This document shows, piece by piece, positions 60,544-64,000 of a DNA stretch of 64,000 bases (positions are counted from its first letter, which is position 1; every line of letters starts with the position of its first letter). Origin of the DNA: Streptomyces caatingaensis (lineage in GTDB: Bacteria; Actinomycetota; Actinomycetes; Streptomycetales; Streptomycetaceae); NCBI RefSeq assembly GCF_001187435.1, contig NZ_LFXA01000011.1:1-64000 (forward strand), read 5' to 3'. Under the pieces are notes generated by a model that did no database searches, was not told the DNA's origin, and was given only the letters and a program-made list of their open reading frames with translations. Both the position numbers and the translations under genes were made by a program.

Positions 60544-61983
60544 TCAGGTGTGGTGGGCCGTGCCGTCGGCCCGGGCGGCGAGGCGGGCGACCGCGGCGAG
60601 CGGGACGGGCAGCCAGTCCGGCCGGTGGCGCGCCTCGTACACCACCTCGTAGACCGCCTTGTCCGTCTCGTGCGCGCGCAGCAGCCGGGGGTCCTCGCCC
60701 GGCCCCGGCCGGCCGGCGGCGTAGCCCTCGCGGAACGCCTCGCGGGTGCGCGCGGCCCAGGTGCCGCCCGCCCGGCCGACCGCCGCGGCGTAGTCGAAGG
60801 AGCGGAGCATGCCCGCGATGTCCTGCTCGACGGGCTGCGGGCGGCGGCGCTCGGCGAGCGGCCGGGCCGGCTCGCCCTCGAAGTCGATCAGCGACCAGCG
60901 CCCGTCGGCCGCCGTGCGCAGGGTCTGGCCCAGGTGCAGGTCGCCGTGGATCCGCTGGGCGCGGCGCATCGCGAAGGGCGTCACCGAGCCGTGCTGGGCG
61001 GTCAGTTCGTCGTACGTACTGCGCAGCGCCCGGCGGTAGGGGCGGAGCGCGGGCACGGCCTCGGCCGCGGCGTCGAGGCGCCGGCACATGGCGTCCGCCA
61101 TGCGCGCGAGGCGTTCGCGGTGCAGGAGGACGGTGGGCAGGGCGGTGGCGAGGGCGTGGTGGACCTCGGCGGTGGCGTGCCCGAGGGCGCGGGCGGAGGC
61201 GGTGAAGTCGGCGCCGACGGCCAGGGAGCCGAGGGCGAGCTGCCAGCCGTCGGCGGAGCCGGCCAGGAAGGGCTGGAGGATGCCGAGCGTCATCGGCTCG
61301 CCGCCGTCGGGGGAGTCGGCCTCGAACCAGGCGGCGGGCGCGGGGACGCGGGTGCAGCCGGTGCGGGCGAGGGCCCGGGGGAGTTCGAGGTCGGGGTTGA
61401 GGCCGGGGCCGACGCGGCGGAAGAGCTTGAGGATGAACGTATCGCCGTACACCACCGAGGAGTTGGACTGCTCGGCGTCCAGCGGCCGGGGGGCGAGCCC
61501 GGCGGGGATCGTGGCGTCCGGCTCGCGGGCGAAGCGCAGCGGGCCCAGCCGCCCCGGGACGCGAAGCCGTTCCAGCAGGAGGGCGGCGAGGCGGGGGTCG
61601 GCCAGCGCCTCGTAGACGGCGCGGCCGCGCAGCGGGCCGTCGTCGGGGCGGCCGATGAGGGCGGGGGCCAGCCGGTGCGGCAGCGGATCCTGGACGCCCA
61701 GCAGGAGTTGGTAGCAGTCGTCGGTGCCGGCGGCCGGCTGGTGGGCGCGCACCAGCAGGTGGAGCAGGCCGGGGGAGGTGCCGCCGGGCGGCAGGATCTC
61801 GGCGGCGGCGACGAGGCCGAAGCCGGTCACCGGGCAGCCCTTGCCCGCGAACCAGCGCTGCCGGGGCAGCCACTGGGCGAGCAGGGGCGCCAGCGAGGGC
61901 AGCAGCCCCGGGCCGGACGGCGGCGGCCCCGGGCTCGCCGTCCGGTGGGGGGCCTCGCGGCGGGGCGGTGCAGCGTCCGACAT
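60544..61983 (-). CDS. mak: maltokinase (Mak/Pep2)
   Basis: Phosphorylates maltose from TreS to maltose 1-phosphate, the donor for GlgE. 479 residues with an aminoglycoside-phosphotransferase-like kinase core. The first 120 residues include the N-terminal cap (LLAQWLPRQRWFAGKGCPVT). Visible motifs are VYGDTFILKLFRRV (Lys for ATP), RIHGDLHLGQTL (catalytic loop) and WSLIDFEGEPARPL (metal-binding Asp). The ATG at 61983 follows GGAAAGGA. It lies 32 bases before glgB. In relatives it is fused to or complexed with TreS; here it is a separate gene with a 350-bp gap after treS. Confidence 0.92.
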   Translation of the reverse strand: MSDAAPPRREAPHRTASPGPPPSGPGLLPSLAPLLAQWLPRQRWFAGKGCPVTGFGLVAAAEILPPGGTSPGLLHLLVRAHQPAAGTDDCYQLLLGVQDPLPHRLAPALIGRPDDGPLRGRAVYEALADPRLAALLLERLRVPGRLGPLRFAREPDATIPAGLAPRPLDAEQSNSSVVYGDTFILKLFRRVGPGLNPDLELPRALARTGCTRVPAPAAWFEADSPDGGEPMTLGILQPFLAGSADGWQLALGSLAVGADFTASARALGHATAEVHHALATALPTVLLHRERLARMADAMCRRLDAAAEAVPALRPYRRALRSTYDELTAQHGSVTPFAMRRAQRIHGDLHLGQTLRTAADGRWSLIDFEGEPARPLAERRRPQPVEQDIAGMLRSFDYAAAVGRAGGTWAARTREAFREGYAAGRPGPGEDPRLLRAHETDKAVYEVVYEARHRPDWLPVPLAAVARLAARADGTAHHT

Positions 61984-62333
61984 GGCGTCGCGTCCTTTCC
62001 CCGGGGCACACGACGGATGGGGCACGGTGTCCCGGATTGCGGCTTTGGCCAGTGTGCGGTGCGTCGGGGTTCCCCCGCCGAAGGCGACGGGAGTGTCTCG
62101 CCAGGATCGTCCGTGCGGCGAGGCGGGGCGCGGCGGGGCCGGCCCGTGCCTCGTGCGGCGCCGCGCGCCGTGCCGCCGGGAACGGACCCCCGGCCGGCAC
62201 CGCGGGCCCCCGGGTGCGCCGGGCCCGGGCCGCGGGGTGGATCCCTTAGTGAGCGTGCCCGGGGTCCGGCGGGGGAAACCGCCGTGCGCGCCGGGCCGGG
62301 CGGGCGCGCACGGGGCGGCGGGGCGGGTGCCGT
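61984..62333. other. 350-bp gap between treS and maltokinase
   Basis: Contains the treS terminator and presumably a separate promoter for mak-glgB. No gene, RNA or clear operator seen; GC-rich throughout. Confidence 0.5.
62281..62312 (-). terminator. hairpin downstream of treS
   Basis: CCGTGCGCGCC (62281-62291) pairs with GGCGCGCACGG (62302-62312) around a ten-base loop, 22 bases past the treS stop. Confidence 0.6.

Positions 62334-64000
<1,667 letters not shown>

Noticed and set aside
58205..62200. Apparent 1331-residue minus-strand frame covering glgB and more
   Set aside because: The glgB protein begins at the GTG at 60511. The upstream extension overlaps maltokinase in another frame and is low-complexity Pro/Arg shadow.

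Overview
The window is very GC-rich actinobacterial DNA and almost certainly comes from a Streptomyces or close relative. The evidence is a Scy polarity-scaffold gene, DUF6114/DUF6230 and DUF397 families, MmyB-type XRE regulators, leaderless genes, a rare TTA codon and a treS-maltokinase-glgB block. From memory, the order of the core genes (scy, epimerase, thiolase, meaB ... icmA ... trx ... pyk, ackA, pta, pfkA) follows that of Streptomyces coelicolor.

Layout. 1-1299: frameshifted 5' part of scy. 1457-4228: acyl-CoA metabolism (methylmalonyl-CoA epimerase, thiolase, MeaB GTPase). 4250-8864: UPF0045 and DUF3817 genes, three overlapping AIM24-family genes, two MarR regulators (one with a six-fold hexapeptide tail) and a second DUF3817. 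8922-14672: isobutyryl-CoA mutase large subunit behind a perfect 20-bp palindrome, then a serine hydrolase, a methyltransferase, a TetR regulator and a thioredoxin-TPR chaperone. 15235-17840: secreted/membrane operon DUF6230, DUF6114 and a Pro/Thr-rich exported protein. 18090-22810: a 1473-residue exported protein (ricin lectin, very long Ala-rich coil, variable C-terminus) followed by a tightly spaced 96-residue gene, which looks like a polymorphic toxin and immunity pair. 22976-29133: pyk, ackA, pta and divergent pfkA (lower glycolysis and acetate overflow).

29138-30203 is gene debris (alpha/beta-hydrolase tail, an Rhs tip, a DUF397 remnant). 30599-35788: pentapeptide-repeat protein, DUF1259 protein and a MacB-like ABC exporter. 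From 35967 to 45339 a sugar ABC operon appears split: binding protein and MalF-type permease at 43.1-45.3 kb, MalG-type permease at 36.0-36.8 kb. Between them lie about 6.3 kb of accessory DNA with a decayed TetR/SDR pair, an HRP1-like CBS protein, a double VOC protein, an MmpS-like lipoprotein, and a type III polyketide synthase between two paralogous MmyB-type regulators, one of which carries a TTA codon.

45750-51543: GntR-type DNA-binding domain, small secreted protein, ABC ATPase, FtsX permease and a GT-C-like membrane protein, the last three overlapping like an operon. 51519-55375: CitA/DcuS-type two-component system divergent from a C4-dicarboxylate symporter, with a nested dyad between them. 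55430-58162: a low-complexity HTH protein and two tiny genes. 58205-64000: glgB, maltokinase and the start-truncated treS of the GlgE alpha-glucan pathway; glgE should lie just beyond the window.

The best candidates for undescribed biology are the toxin/immunity pair, the type III PKS with twin MmyB-type regulators, the secreted-protein/ABC locus, and the two dyad operators (icmA and dicarboxylate promoter). All functional calls come from reading translations by eye; no search was run.
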